Source: CAYGSN01 sp964352675
Lineage (GTDB): Bacteria; Pseudomonadota; Alphaproteobacteria; Micavibrionales; Micavibrionaceae
Assembly: GCA_964352675.1 (NCBI GenBank)
Contig: CAYGSN010000002.1
Span: 56,191 to 120,190, forward strand
Direction of reading: 5' to 3'
Length of the DNA stretch: 64,000 nt
The notes beneath the pieces are model-generated. The model was not told where the DNA came from. It saw only the letters and a program-made list of their open reading frames with translations, and made no database searches. Positions 36,442 to 45,348 of this stretch are shown here, piece by piece. A program made the translations under genes and the position numbers. The first letter of the stretch is position 1. Every line of letters starts with the position of its first letter.

Positions 36442-37449
36442 ATGAAATTTCTCGATCAAGCAAAGATTTACATCAAAAGCGGTGACGGCGGCCCGGGGGC
36501 CGTCTCCTTCCGCCGTGAGAAATATGTGGAGTTTGGCGGGCCGGACGGCGGCAATGGCGGGCGCGGCGGCGATGTTATATTTGAGGTTATGGACACACTC
36601 AACACACTGATTGATTTCCGTTACCAACAGCATTTCAAGGCCCAGAACGGCCAGCATGGCATGGGCAAGAACCGCACTGGTGCAGGCGGCAATGACTGCA
36701 TAATCAAGGTTCCTGTCGGCACGCAGATCCTGGCGGATGACAAGCAAACTGTCCTAGCTGATTTTACGGAGGCCGGAGAGCGTATGGTCTTTCTTACTGG
36801 CGGTGATGGTGGCTTTGGCAATACGCACTACAAAAGCGCGACAAATCAGGCGCCACGCAAATCCACCCCCGGTTGGCCGGGACAGGAAATGGATGTCTGG
36901 CTGCAATTAAAGCTTATTGCCGATGCAGGTCTGGTTGGGCTTCCGAATGCCGGGAAATCAACATTCCTGGCTGCCTGTTCAAATGCTAAGCCAAAGATTG
37001 CGGATTATCCGTTCACCACGCTGCACCCCAATCTGGGGGTTGTGAAGGTGGGAGACAAGGATTTCGTCATTGCCGATATTCCCGGCCTGATTGAAGGGGC
37101 ACATGAAGGGCAAGGGCTTGGCGACCGTTTTCTGGGGCATGTTGAGCGTACATCGGTCTTGCTGCACCTGATTGACTGCACGCAGGACGATATTGTCGGC
37201 GACTATAAAACTATTCGCCATGAGCTTAAAGAATACGGCTTCGGACTGGAGGACAAGCCGGAGATTATAGCGCTGAACAAGGCCGATGCCCTGGGTGAAG
37301 ATCTAGCCGAAGATCAGCGCCAGACGCTGGAAAACGCTATCGGAAAAACGGTTTACAAAATCTCTGCCGTGTCCGGTGACGGCGTAAAAGATGTCCTGTT
37401 TAAGCTTGCAAAGGTTATTTACAACCACAAGACTGAGGGCGATTACTAG
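36442..37449 (+). CDS. obgE: Obg-family GTPase ObgE/CgtA
   Basis: ObgE is a GTPase in 50S assembly and growth control. The protein has about 335 residues. The glycine-rich OBG domain comes first (KSGDGGPGAVSFRREKY, GGPDGGNGGRGG). The G domain has G1 GLPNAGKST, G2 PFTTLHP, G3 DIPGLIEGA and G4 NKAD. The variable C-terminal domain is almost absent, as in shorter forms. ATG 36442 is chosen (MKFLDQAKIYIKSG); a TTG at 36433 is inside the terminator tail. Spacing from GGAAAA is short but acceptable. Confidence 0.95.
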   Translation: MKFLDQAKIYIKSGDGGPGAVSFRREKYVEFGGPDGGNGGRGGDVIFEVMDTLNTLIDFRYQQHFKAQNGQHGMGKNRTGAGGNDCIIKVPVGTQILADDKQTVLADFTEAGERMVFLTGGDGGFGNTHYKSATNQAPRKSTPGWPGQEMDVWLQLKLIADAGLVGLPNAGKSTFLAACSNAKPKIADYPFTTLHPNLGVVKVGDKDFVIADIPGLIEGAHEGQGLGDRFLGHVERTSVLLHLIDCTQDDIVGDYKTIRHELKEYGFGLEDKPEIIALNKADALGEDLAEDQRQTLENAIGKTVYKISAVSGDGVKDVLFKLAKVIYNHKTEGDY

Positions 37450-37451
37450 CC

Positions 37452-38018
37452 CTAGTCCTCAGTTATGCTTCTTATTTCCGTCCATTTTTCGCGGATAATT
37501 TCCCAGACCTCGTTGGTGATTTCACCTTCCCATCCCTGCTTTTTATAAGTTTTAATCAAAACACCTCCCGATTTTTCTTTCATACGTCTTGATCCTGTAT
37601 TCTCCCGATCATTTGTAACCTGGAACTTCTCCATGCCCAGTTCAAAGAACACATAGTCCTGCTGCGCCGTCACGGCTTCCCACATAATACCACGCTTTTG
37701 AAAGCTCTCTGATAACCAAAAACCGCGATTGCACCCCTCATCACGCCCATAAGGATAAAACCCTAAAACGCCGATAACCTCATCACCGTTTTCCTTTAAG
37801 GTGATGCCCCATATGATGGCTCGCCCGGAATCCGTCTCAGGAATAACGTGCTCTTGTAAATGCTGCATAGCCCCGTCTTCGGGATAGGGCCAGGGAACTG
37901 AGGTGTTCAAGTACTTTACAATGTTCCAATTGTTAAAATGTTTCTGCAATGCCGGGGCGTCCTCCATCGTAATGGGGCGCAGGATTAAACGCTCTGTTTC
38001 CAAAACCGGTATTTTCAT
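37452..38018 (-). CDS. GNAT-family N-acetyltransferase, RimJ/RimL type
   Basis: The protein has about 188 residues, starting at ATG 38018 (MKIPVLETERLILRPI), the typical start of the RimJ/RimL group. Family features include VIGVLGFYPYGRDEGCNRGFWL, the acetyl-CoA-binding region around QKRGIMWEAV, and EKFQVTNDRENTGSRRM, which corresponds to N-x-x-S at the C-terminus. It transfers acetyl from acetyl-CoA to an amino group; the substrate is unknown. Upstream in-frame codons to 38090 run into the divergent pepN start region and are rejected. Confidence 0.85.
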   Translation of the reverse strand: MKIPVLETERLILRPITMEDAPALQKHFNNWNIVKYLNTSVPWPYPEDGAMQHLQEHVIPETDSGRAIIWGITLKENGDEVIGVLGFYPYGRDEGCNRGFWLSESFQKRGIMWEAVTAQQDYVFFELGMEKFQVTNDRENTGSRRMKEKSGGVLIKTYKKQGWEGEITNEVWEIIREKWTEIRSITED

Positions 38019-38064
38019 GCATTCTATTATTCCTGATATTCCTTTAACCCGACAAGAAAAATAA

Positions 38065-40626
38065 ATGCGCACAGACACCCCCCAGACCATTTACCTCAAG
38101 GATTACACCCCCTACCCCTATGCGTTGGAGCATGTTGATCTGAATTTTGACATCCGCGCCGGAGAAACCATTGTAACTGCCAGCATGCAGTTTCGGGCCA
38201 AAGACAAAACCGCGAAGGGTGCGCCGCTGTTCCTGAACGGTGAAAACCTGGAGTTGCAGACAGTCAAATATAACGGCAAGCAGATCAATGAATATGAGAT
38301 CACGGAGAATAGCCTGAGCCTGGAGCCTGCGGATACGGAATTTATGCTGGAACTGCAGACCCGGCTCGTGCCGGAGGAAAACACGTTTCTTGAAGGGCTT
38401 TATAAATCCGGGGATTCCTATTGCACGCAATGCGAGGCAGAAGGGTTTCGCCGCATTACCTTCTTCCCCGACCGGCCCGATGTGCTGGCGACCTATACAA
38501 CCCGGATTGAGGCCTCGACAGATTTCCCCGTTCTGCTCGGCAACGGGAATTTACAGGAGAAAGGCGCGGCGGAGAATGGCCGCCACTTTGCCATCTGGCA
38601 TGATCCATTCCCCAAGCCATGCTACCTCTTTGCACTAGTCGCCGGCGCTCTGAACCGTGTTCATGACACCTTCACCACCATGTCTGGGCGCAAGGTCGAT
38701 CTGTATATCTATGTCCGCCCCGGTGATGAGGGGCAATGCGGCCATGCCATGGAAAGCTTGAAGAAATCCATGAAATGGGAGGAAGAGGTTTACGGGCTGG
38801 AATACGACCTGGATATCTTCAACATTGTCGCGGTCAGCGATTTTAACATGGGCGCGATGGAGAATAAATCACTGAATATCTTCAACACCGCTCTTGTTTT
38901 GGCGCAAAAGGATACGGCGACAGATCATGATTTCATACGCGTAGAAAGTGTGATCGCACATGAATATTTCCACAACTGGAGCGGGAACCGCGTTACCTGC
39001 CGTGACTGGTTTCAGTTGTCGCTCAAGGAAGGGCTCACCGTCTTCCGTGATCAGGAATTCTCAAGCGATTTGAATTCCCGCCCTGTGCAACGCATTGATG
39101 ATGTTCAGGATCTGCGTGCACGGCAATTCCCGGAAGATGGCGGACCGCTGGCCCATCCAATCCGGCCGGATAACTATATCGAGATCAATAATTTCTATAC
39201 CTCCACCGTATATGAAAAGGGGGCGGAGGTGATCCGTATGTTCCATACCATCCTGGGGCCGGAGAAATACCGTAAGGCAACGGACCTGTACTTTTCCCGC
39301 TATGACGGGCAGGCTGCCACTTGCGATGACTGGATTGCCTGTATGGAAGAAGTCTCCGGCGAGGACCTCACACAATTCCGCTTGTGGTATGAACAGGCCG
39401 GAACGCCCGAAATAACATTTGAGGGAGTATATAATGAAGCACAAAAAACATACAGCGTATATTTGTCGCAAATCATCCCGGACACGCCGGGACAGAAAAA
39501 TAAAAAGCCGATGCATATTCCTGTGCGCGTTGGTCTTCTTGATGAAAATGGACATGACATTGCCGAACAGGTTCTTCACCTCAAGGAAACAGAGCAATCC
39601 TTCACCTTTGAGAATATCGGCGAAAAACCAATACCGTCGGTCCTGCGCGGCTTTTCGGCCCCTGTAAAGCTCAAAACCAACCAGAGCGATGAGGATCTGG
39701 CCTTCCTGATGGTGCATGACAGCGATGGATTTAACCGCTGGGAAGCCGGGCAGACCCTTGCTCTGCGCGCGCTGGAGAGTGGCAATCACGATCTGTACGT
39801 GCAAAGTTACGGCCGGCTGCTGGAGGATCCATCCGATCCCGCTCTGCTCGCCCGCGCCATGACCCTGCCCAGCGTCAGCGCCATCGGCCAGCATCGTAAG
39901 GAAATTGATCCTCCGGCCATTTACGAAGAGCGCAAGGCTCTACTTGCAACATTAAAGCGCGAGCATCACAGCGTTCTGGATAGAATCTATGCCGAATATA
40001 GTGCGGATGATGAGTTCAGTGTGAGCGCCGGGGCCATGGGCCGCCGCGCGCTGAAAAACGCCGCTTTGAGCGTTCTGACCTCGACTCAGGGCACAGGCTG
40101 TCGCAAACGCGCGAAAGACCAATATGACATCGCGGATAATATGACCGATCGCATGGCGGCCTTAAGCGTCCTGGCCTCTATTGATTGCGGGGAAACGACT
40201 GAGGCACTGGAGGATTTTTATACCCGCTTCAAAAACTATCCACTGGTGCTGGATAAGTGGTTTGCGCTGCAGGCGTCTGCGATACGTACAGACATCATTC
40301 AAATTCTTAACAACCTAAAACAACACACTGATTTCAATATTAAAAATCCTAACCGCGTACGGTCTCTTTACGCCGCCTTTGCCATCAACAACCCCGTATG
40401 CTTCCATGCTGTGGATGGATCGGGGTATAACTTTCTTTGCGATGCGATTATCGAGCTTAATACGATTAACCCGCAAATTGCCGCGCGGCTGCTTGGGCCT
40501 CTGCGGGAATGGCGGCGCTATACCCCGGACAGGCAGGAGAAAATGAAGGCCGGGCTGGAGCGGATCCTGGCCACGCCGAGCCTGTCGCCTAATGTTTTCG
40601 AGATTGCCAGCAAGAGCCTGAAGTAA
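38065..40626 (+). CDS. pepN: Aminopeptidase N (M1 family)
   Basis: This 853-residue zinc metallopeptidase removes N-terminal residues from peptides in the cytoplasm. Motifs are GAMEN (about 262-266), the zinc site HEYFHNW (about 298-304) and the distal Glu in LSLKEGLTVFRDQEFS. The substrate-binding Tyr lies in NFYTSTVYEKGAEVIRM. The C-terminal helical domains (DUF3458-type) are complete. The start is 46 nt from the divergent GNAT gene. Confidence 0.95.
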   Translation: MRTDTPQTIYLKDYTPYPYALEHVDLNFDIRAGETIVTASMQFRAKDKTAKGAPLFLNGENLELQTVKYNGKQINEYEITENSLSLEPADTEFMLELQTRLVPEENTFLEGLYKSGDSYCTQCEAEGFRRITFFPDRPDVLATYTTRIEASTDFPVLLGNGNLQEKGAAENGRHFAIWHDPFPKPCYLFALVAGALNRVHDTFTTMSGRKVDLYIYVRPGDEGQCGHAMESLKKSMKWEEEVYGLEYDLDIFNIVAVSDFNMGAMENKSLNIFNTALVLAQKDTATDHDFIRVESVIAHEYFHNWSGNRVTCRDWFQLSLKEGLTVFRDQEFSSDLNSRPVQRIDDVQDLRARQFPEDGGPLAHPIRPDNYIEINNFYTSTVYEKGAEVIRMFHTILGPEKYRKATDLYFSRYDGQAATCDDWIACMEEVSGEDLTQFRLWYEQAGTPEITFEGVYNEAQKTYSVYLSQIIPDTPGQKNKKPMHIPVRVGLLDENGHDIAEQVLHLKETEQSFTFENIGEKPIPSVLRGFSAPVKLKTNQSDEDLAFLMVHDSDGFNRWEAGQTLALRALESGNHDLYVQSYGRLLEDPSDPALLARAMTLPSVSAIGQHRKEIDPPAIYEERKALLATLKREHHSVLDRIYAEYSADDEFSVSAGAMGRRALKNAALSVLTSTQGTGCRKRAKDQYDIADNMTDRMAALSVLASIDCGETTEALEDFYTRFKNYPLVLDKWFALQASAIRTDIIQILNNLKQHTDFNIKNPNRVRSLYAAFAINNPVCFHAVDGSGYNFLCDAIIELNTINPQIAARLLGPLREWRRYTPDRQEKMKAGLERILATPSLSPNVFEIASKSLK

Positions 40627-40631
40627 AGAGG

Positions 40632-40660
40632 TTGACATACATATGTAATTACCTTATTTA
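40632..40660 (+). promoter_or_regulatory. Near-consensus sigma70 promoter with central palindrome
   Basis: A perfect TTGACA (40632-40637) is followed by 17 nt and TATTTA (40655-40660). The spacer contains the perfect palindrome TACATATGTA (40638-40647), a good place for a repressor. The predicted start near 40667 leaves a very short leader with GGGAGAAG before the ATG at 40684. Confidence 0.7.
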
Positions 40661-40683
40661 AGCCCTGAAAAGGGAGAAGTTTT

Positions 40684-41358
40684 ATGGCATCCATGAATGA
40701 GGCAGCAGCGGAATCCTGCAAGTGGATTATTCACTTGGGATCTATTCTTGAGCCTGGAGTATTGAGCTCCTTATTCGATACAAGCGTATCTGAAAAACCT
40801 AATCTAAAAGTGTCCGAAGCAAAAAACGGCATGAACCTCGCTGTTGAAGCACATTTACAGCTTGGCGGGGAAGTTGTCTTTGCATCAACAGCAGCCCCCC
40901 AGGAACTTACAGCCCCCAACAAAGCCTTACTGGCGAGCATATTTGAAAGCCTTCAGGTTCTCCCGCGTTTAGAAAACAAAGGTGACAAGGTTTCTCCAGC
41001 CCAGATGGTTGAACGCTACACACAGGCATTTGGAAGTGATGAGGCATTCATAGAGTATTTGAAAGCTGAAGCTTCTCCAAATTCTATGCTTGTCTCCGCT
41101 AATCCTGCGCATATTGCCGCAGCTCAGAAAACCGGTGCCACATGCACTTTCTTAATTCCATGCAGTGATAGGGATGAAAGAGAAAAAATTCTTGAAAAAC
41201 ATGCCTATTTAGTAGAAAGACCAAATGTACAAGTCATTACAGCACTCAGCAATTTTTGGATGTTTGTATCTCACGCTCATAGTTTCGGCAAAAAGCCCGT
41301 TGAACGTGCGCCACAAACAACAGTAGCTGAGCAAGCTCCGAAACTTGCCAAAGCTTAA
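40684..41358 (+). CDS. Hypothetical protein, possibly alpha/beta fold
   Basis: I do not recognise this 224-residue protein. It has no signal peptide or membrane helix. The middle alternates beta strands and helices (GGEVVFASTAAPQEL, NSMLVSANPAHIAAAQKTG, CTFLIPCSDRDEREKIL), which vaguely recalls a HAD-like or Rossmann-type fold, but I see no catalytic motif. The C-terminus is low-complexity (QTTVAEQAPKLAKA). It has its own near-consensus promoter and a good ribosome binding site (GGGAGAAG), so it is probably well expressed. rnhB starts 3 nt after its stop. Confidence 0.6.
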   Translation: MASMNEAAAESCKWIIHLGSILEPGVLSSLFDTSVSEKPNLKVSEAKNGMNLAVEAHLQLGGEVVFASTAAPQELTAPNKALLASIFESLQVLPRLENKGDKVSPAQMVERYTQAFGSDEAFIEYLKAEASPNSMLVSANPAHIAAAQKTGATCTFLIPCSDRDEREKILEKHAYLVERPNVQVITALSNFWMFVSHAHSFGKKPVERAPQTTVAEQAPKLAKA

Positions 41359-41361
41359 AAC

Positions 41362-42000
41362 ATGCCTGATCTTTCCCTTGAGCGCTCAATATCCGGTCCG
41401 GTCTGCGGGCTGGATGAGGTCGGGCGTGGGCCGTTGGCCGGGCCGGTGGTTGCGGCTTGTGTGGTTATCCCGGAAGAATGTTATGCCCTGCCCTTCATCG
41501 CCGGTATCAAAGACAGCAAGAAGCTGAGTGCGGCGAAGCTCGAAAACTTGTTTACCCTGATCACCGATCACTTTCCGCATGCTGTTGCTGAAATTTCGGT
41601 CACCGAGATTGATAAGATCAATATCCTGCAGGCATCCATGAAGGCGATGAGCAAGGCCTGCCGCGCGCTACCTGCTGCTCCTGTTCATGCGCTGGTGGAT
41701 GGAAACAGATGCCCGGATCTGCCCTGCCCGGCTCAAGCGGTGATTAAGGGCGATAATATCTCAACCTCCATCGCCGCCGCCTCCATCCTCGCCAAGGTCA
41801 CGCGCGACCGCTTGATGGCTGAGCTGGCGCGCGAGCATCCGTATTATGGGTGGGAGCGCAATGTTGGCTATCCATCCAAAGAGCATTTGGAGGCAATCAA
41901 CCGCCACGGCATCACGCCGCATCACCGCAAATCTTTTGCACCGATACGAAACTTTATTGAGTTCGGCCAAACCCGGACTCAGACTAGGTTAGCGGTTTAA
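41362..42000 (+). CDS. rnhB: Ribonuclease HII
   Basis: RNase HII removes ribonucleotides from RNA/DNA hybrids and misincorporated rNMPs from DNA. The 212-residue protein has the first active-site pair in GLDEVGRGPLAGPV. SKKLSAAK, then ALVDGNRCP with an Asp, and SIAAASILAKVTRDRLM with the distal Asp complete the site. NVGYPSKEHLEAINRHGITPHHR follows. It lies 3 nt after the unknown gene, sharing its transcript, and is followed by ccrM after 108 nt. Confidence 0.95.
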   Translation: MPDLSLERSISGPVCGLDEVGRGPLAGPVVAACVVIPEECYALPFIAGIKDSKKLSAAKLENLFTLITDHFPHAVAEISVTEIDKINILQASMKAMSKACRALPAAPVHALVDGNRCPDLPCPAQAVIKGDNISTSIAAASILAKVTRDRLMAELAREHPYYGWERNVGYPSKEHLEAINRHGITPHHRKSFAPIRNFIEFGQTRTQTRLAV

Positions 42001-42020
42001 ATTATACATCTAATCCCTTG

Positions 42021-42143
42021 GATTCACTTATGGAATCGATAAAAAGCGCTTGACGGCGAATCACTTTTGACTCATGATTCGATCTTCAAATTTTAAAGGA
42101 GATTGTAAATGTCGAGTCAAAAAACCGGCTTATCCACGGATTC
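42021..42143. promoter_or_regulatory. Dense GANTC cluster over the ccrM promoter and start
   Basis: Seven GANTC sites lie in 123 bp: 42021-42025, 42033-42037, 42058-42062, 42069-42073, 42076-42080, 42114-42118 and 42139-42143. Random sequence gives about one per 256 bp. Five precede the ccrM start and two lie in its first codons. A candidate promoter, TTGACG (42050-42055)-N17-CATGAT (42073-42078), has sites within its spacer and -10. This suits feedback by CcrM methylation. Confidence 0.7.
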
Positions 42144-43203
42144 TATCATCATTGGTGATTGCGTTAAAAACATGCGCAAACTGCCGAAGGAAAGCGTGGA
42201 CTGCATTTTTGCCGACCCGCCTTACAACCTCCAGCTTGGCGGTGATCTGCACCGCCCGAATAACTCCAAAGTCGATGCGGTCGATAATGACTGGGACCAG
42301 TTCGACAGCCTGAAAGCCTACGATAAATTCACGCGTGACTGGTTGGGCGCGGCGCATGATTTGCTCAAGCCTGACGGCACAATCTGGGTGATCGGCAGCT
42401 ATCACAATATCTTCCGTCTCGGCACAATCCTGCAGGACCTGGGGTACTGGATTTTGAACGATATTATCTGGCGCAAATCCAACCCGATGCCGAATTTCCG
42501 TGGCCGGCGCTTTACCAACGCGCATGAGACGCTGATCTGGGCAGCAAAGTCGGAGAAGTCCAAATATTATTTTAACTATGATGCAATGAAATCTCTGAAT
42601 GAAGATCTACAGATGCGCTCGGACTGGTATTTGCCGCTCTGCACCGGCGGGGAACGCCTGAAGGACAAAGACGGCAAAAAAGCGCACCCGACGCAAAAAC
42701 CGGAAAGCCTTTTGGGCCGCGTGCTGCAATCATCCACCCGTCCGAGCGAAATCATTCTCGATCCCTTCTTCGGCACGGGCACCACCGGAGCCGTAGCCAA
42801 AAAGCTTGGCCGTCATTATATCGGGCTGGAGCAGGATAAAACCTATGCCGCCCATGCACAAGCGCGCATTGATGCGATTGATCCGCTGGTGAATAATCTC
42901 ATTGAGACCAATGCAAAGCGTGAAAAGCCACGCGTGCCTTTTGGTTCATTGGTCGAACAGGGTCTGCTGAAGCCCGGCGCCATCCTGAGCGATGCCAAAA
43001 ATCGCCATCAGGCCAAAGTCCATACGGACGGGAGCGTTATCGCTATGAATCGTTTAGAGCCATTGCGCGGTTCCATACATAAAGTTGGCGCGGCGCTTCA
43101 AAATGCCCCTTCCTGTAATGGCTGGACATTCTGGCATTATAATGTTGATGGAAAAAATATTCCGATTGATGCCCTGCGCGAGAAAATCCGCGCTTCTGCA
43201 TAA
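42109..43203 (+). CDS. ccrM: Cell-cycle adenine DNA methyltransferase CcrM (GANTC)
   Basis: CcrM methylates adenine in GANTC and sets the cell-cycle programme in Alphaproteobacteria. The 364-residue beta-class N6-adenine methyltransferase has the catalytic DPPY in FADPPYNLQLGGDL (about 35-39). The SAM motif FxGxG is in DPFFGTGTTGAVAKKLGR (about 218), followed by HYIGLEQD. A C-terminal domain (RLEPLRGSIHKVGAALQNAP) is present as in the CcrM group. AAAGGAG precedes ATG 42109 at about 7 nt. Confidence 0.95.
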   Translation: MSSQKTGLSTDSIIIGDCVKNMRKLPKESVDCIFADPPYNLQLGGDLHRPNNSKVDAVDNDWDQFDSLKAYDKFTRDWLGAAHDLLKPDGTIWVIGSYHNIFRLGTILQDLGYWILNDIIWRKSNPMPNFRGRRFTNAHETLIWAAKSEKSKYYFNYDAMKSLNEDLQMRSDWYLPLCTGGERLKDKDGKKAHPTQKPESLLGRVLQSSTRPSEIILDPFFGTGTTGAVAKKLGRHYIGLEQDKTYAAHAQARIDAIDPLVNNLIETNAKREKPRVPFGSLVEQGLLKPGAILSDAKNRHQAKVHTDGSVIAMNRLEPLRGSIHKVGAALQNAPSCNGWTFWHYNVDGKNIPIDALREKIRASA

Positions 43204-43205
43204 AA

Positions 43206-44102
43206 CTATTGCTGAGCAGGTATTTCTGAAGAGGTTTCTACACCCTGCTCTTCAGCGGTCACATCGACGGTTTTAGGTTTGCGCGTGCGCACACGATTCT
43301 TTTTCTTGGTGAGCAGGTTTTCTGAATAAAGCAACTCCTTGCGGTCATAGCTGGAATATAGCTCCACTCCTTCCAGCGCCGCAATCATAGTGGCATATTC
43401 CCGTCCATCTTCTTTTACATCCTCCTTATAAGTAAAGAATTTTACCTTCATGATAAGGTAGGTGTCGCGCAGTGAGTAATAGTCCTCTTTTTTCTTAAAA
43501 TTCTTGGCGATATTTGGGTCTTTTAAAATTTCTGCTTTTTTGGCAATAAAACGCTCTGCCTGCTCCGGCTCCATGGCTACGAAATCAAGCGTCAGGCTGC
43601 GGCTGAACTCCAGGATAATGGCACTCGGGTACCCCTCCAGCTTATCTGATAATCCGCAGATCGTGTCCCCTGCATCCTCTGCACGAACCTCAAAACGCCG
43701 CATATCCTGCACTTTATATTCGCGCAACACATGAAACCCGCGCCGCTCAAAATCATATTCACCCAACAATATAGGCTGTACAAACTCATAACGCAGCGGA
43801 AAACTTTCCTTTGAATTGTTCAGAAAAGTGCGTGTGGCTTCCCGGATTTTTCTCCACTCAAAGTCATTGTGGTAATAGTCCCGAAACAAATCACATTGTG
43901 TGATAGCCAGATAGTTATCGATGTGAACATCATTGGTTACATCCATTTTACCCATAGCCCAGTAAAGCTGAGCAAAGCCGGCCATATTAGGAGCTTCGTA
44001 GATTTCTTGCACCGTGCCCTCGCCGAAATCCTGCGCAGCAAGCGGGTATGCCGCCGATAAAGAGCCAGCAAACCAAAGGGCAAGCGCCAGATATTTAAGC
44101 AT
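43206..44102 (-). CDS. Secreted hypothetical protein (DUF4852-like)
   Basis: The protein has about 298 residues with a clear signal peptide (MLKYLALALWFAGSLSAAYPLAAQ). The mature region has no repeats or catalytic motif that I can name. Segments such as NMAGFAQLYWAMGKMDVTND and CDLFRDYYHNDFEW recall DUF4852 from memory. The tail is basic then acidic (TKKKNRVRTRKPK). ATG 44102 fits the signal peptide. ATG 44138 is a possible longer start that touches the mutY stop. Convergent with ccrM, with 2 nt between stops. Confidence 0.6.
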   Translation of the reverse strand: MLKYLALALWFAGSLSAAYPLAAQDFGEGTVQEIYEAPNMAGFAQLYWAMGKMDVTNDVHIDNYLAITQCDLFRDYYHNDFEWRKIREATRTFLNNSKESFPLRYEFVQPILLGEYDFERRGFHVLREYKVQDMRRFEVRAEDAGDTICGLSDKLEGYPSAIILEFSRSLTLDFVAMEPEQAERFIAKKAEILKDPNIAKNFKKKEDYYSLRDTYLIMKVKFFTYKEDVKEDGREYATMIAALEGVELYSSYDRKELLYSENLLTKKKNRVRTRKPKTVDVTAEEQGVETSSEIPAQQ

Positions 44103-44141
44103 GGAAACTCTACAACTTTGAAATGAAAAATCCACCATCCC

Positions 44142-45284
44142 TTATAGTATATCCGTTTCCAGAGATGGCTTCAAACTTTCAGAGGGTTGCAGACCATAAA
44201 ACTTAAGCGCTTTTTTAAACAGGGTCGGGAAACCATAACCTCCTATATCATTCTGATTTATAAGGAAAAATCCATCCTGTAGTGGGAGGCTCGAAACTCG
44301 AACATGCTTTAAATCCAAGCGCAGATCAAAATGCGTGAAGCTATGGGTGATATGAAGCCCTCCCTCCCCGAAATCTTTTACGGCCATGTTGTTCAAAAAT
44401 TCTGGATTTTGAATAGATTGGAAGCCTTTCTTTTCCACCCAGTCGCTTGTCGGAAGCCCGATCATACCGCCCAGTATACCGCGCTCCGGCCTCTTATGGA
44501 GCAATATGCGGCCCTGCCCGTCCTCAATCCAGTAGACATGACCGTATTTCTGGGGCTTTGGCTTTTGTTTATCCTTGCGCGGCAGAAGCTCAGGCTTGCC
44601 GGCTTTATAGCCTGCGCAGTATGTGCTTACCGGACAGAGCATACATTTGGGCGATTTCGGCATACAGATCGTAGCCCCCAGATCCATAAAAGCCTGCGCC
44701 AGATCGCCAGGTCGATCTTCACACTTCTCAAAAAACAAATGCGCGAGAGCTTTCAGTTTCGGCTTTGACTTGGGCACCGACTCCTCAATTTTGAAGAGCC
44801 GAGCCATAACGCGCTCGACATTCCCGTCTACGACCGTTGCCGGCAGGTTAAAGGCGATACTGCGGATTGCCGCGCTGGTGTAATCCCCTATTCCCGGTAA
44901 CGCCTGAAGCAATTTTTGCTCGGCGGGAAACACCCCTTCCAGATCATCTGCAACCACCCTGGCGCATTTGTGCAGGTTTCGCGCACGCGCATAATAACCA
45001 AGCCCGGCCCAGGCGCTCATAACCTCTTCCTCTGGCGCATCGGCCAGGTCTTTCACTGTTGGCCATTTCTCCAGAAATTTTGTATAGTAAGGCATGACCG
45101 CCGTGACCGTGGTTTGCTGGAGCATAATCTCGGACAGCCATGTGTGATACGCATTGGATTGTTCGTCCTTACGCTTTCTCCATGGCAAGGCACGGGCATG
45201 CCGATCGTACCAGTCCAGCAATTGTCCACGGAATTTTCGGACATCTTTTTGGGAAATCTTGTTACTCGCGTTCAAACTTGTCAT
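44142..45284 (-). CDS. mutY: Adenine DNA glycosylase MutY
   Basis: MutY removes adenine mispaired with 8-oxoguanine. The 380-residue protein has the catalytic helix around WLSEIMLQQTTVTAVMPYY (Glu), the HhH motif LPGIGDYTSAAIRSIAF and catalytic Asp in VVDGNVERV. The iron-sulfur motif is C-x6-C-x2-C-x5-C (Cys spaced in CMPKSPKCMLCPVSTYC). A Nudix-like 8-oxoG-recognition domain closes it. The start is 54 nt from the assembly gap. Confidence 0.96.
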   Translation of the reverse strand: MTSLNASNKISQKDVRKFRGQLLDWYDRHARALPWRKRKDEQSNAYHTWLSEIMLQQTTVTAVMPYYTKFLEKWPTVKDLADAPEEEVMSAWAGLGYYARARNLHKCARVVADDLEGVFPAEQKLLQALPGIGDYTSAAIRSIAFNLPATVVDGNVERVMARLFKIEESVPKSKPKLKALAHLFFEKCEDRPGDLAQAFMDLGATICMPKSPKCMLCPVSTYCAGYKAGKPELLPRKDKQKPKPQKYGHVYWIEDGQGRILLHKRPERGILGGMIGLPTSDWVEKKGFQSIQNPEFLNNMAVKDFGEGGLHITHSFTHFDLRLDLKHVRVSSLPLQDGFFLINQNDIGGYGFPTLFKKALKFYGLQPSESLKPSLETDIL

Positions 45285-45337
45285 TCTTCATGGCATTTAA
45301 AAATTGAAAATAAGTTAGTAAGTTAGAAAGCACCATG

Positions 45338-45347
45338 NNNNNNNNNN
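45338..45347. other. Assembly gap (10 Ns)
   Basis: Ten Ns mark an unresolved join between divergent mutY and the DUF721 gene. Both flanks end in CATG (45334-45337 and 45348-45351), which could be a short overlap the assembler did not merge. The true distance is unknown, and any promoter here is damaged. Confidence 0.95.
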
Positions 45348-45348
45348 C

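Noticed and set aside
42130..42138. DnaA-box-like TTATCCACG in early ccrM
   Set aside because: A single near-match inside coding sequence is not evidence of an origin or DnaA control.
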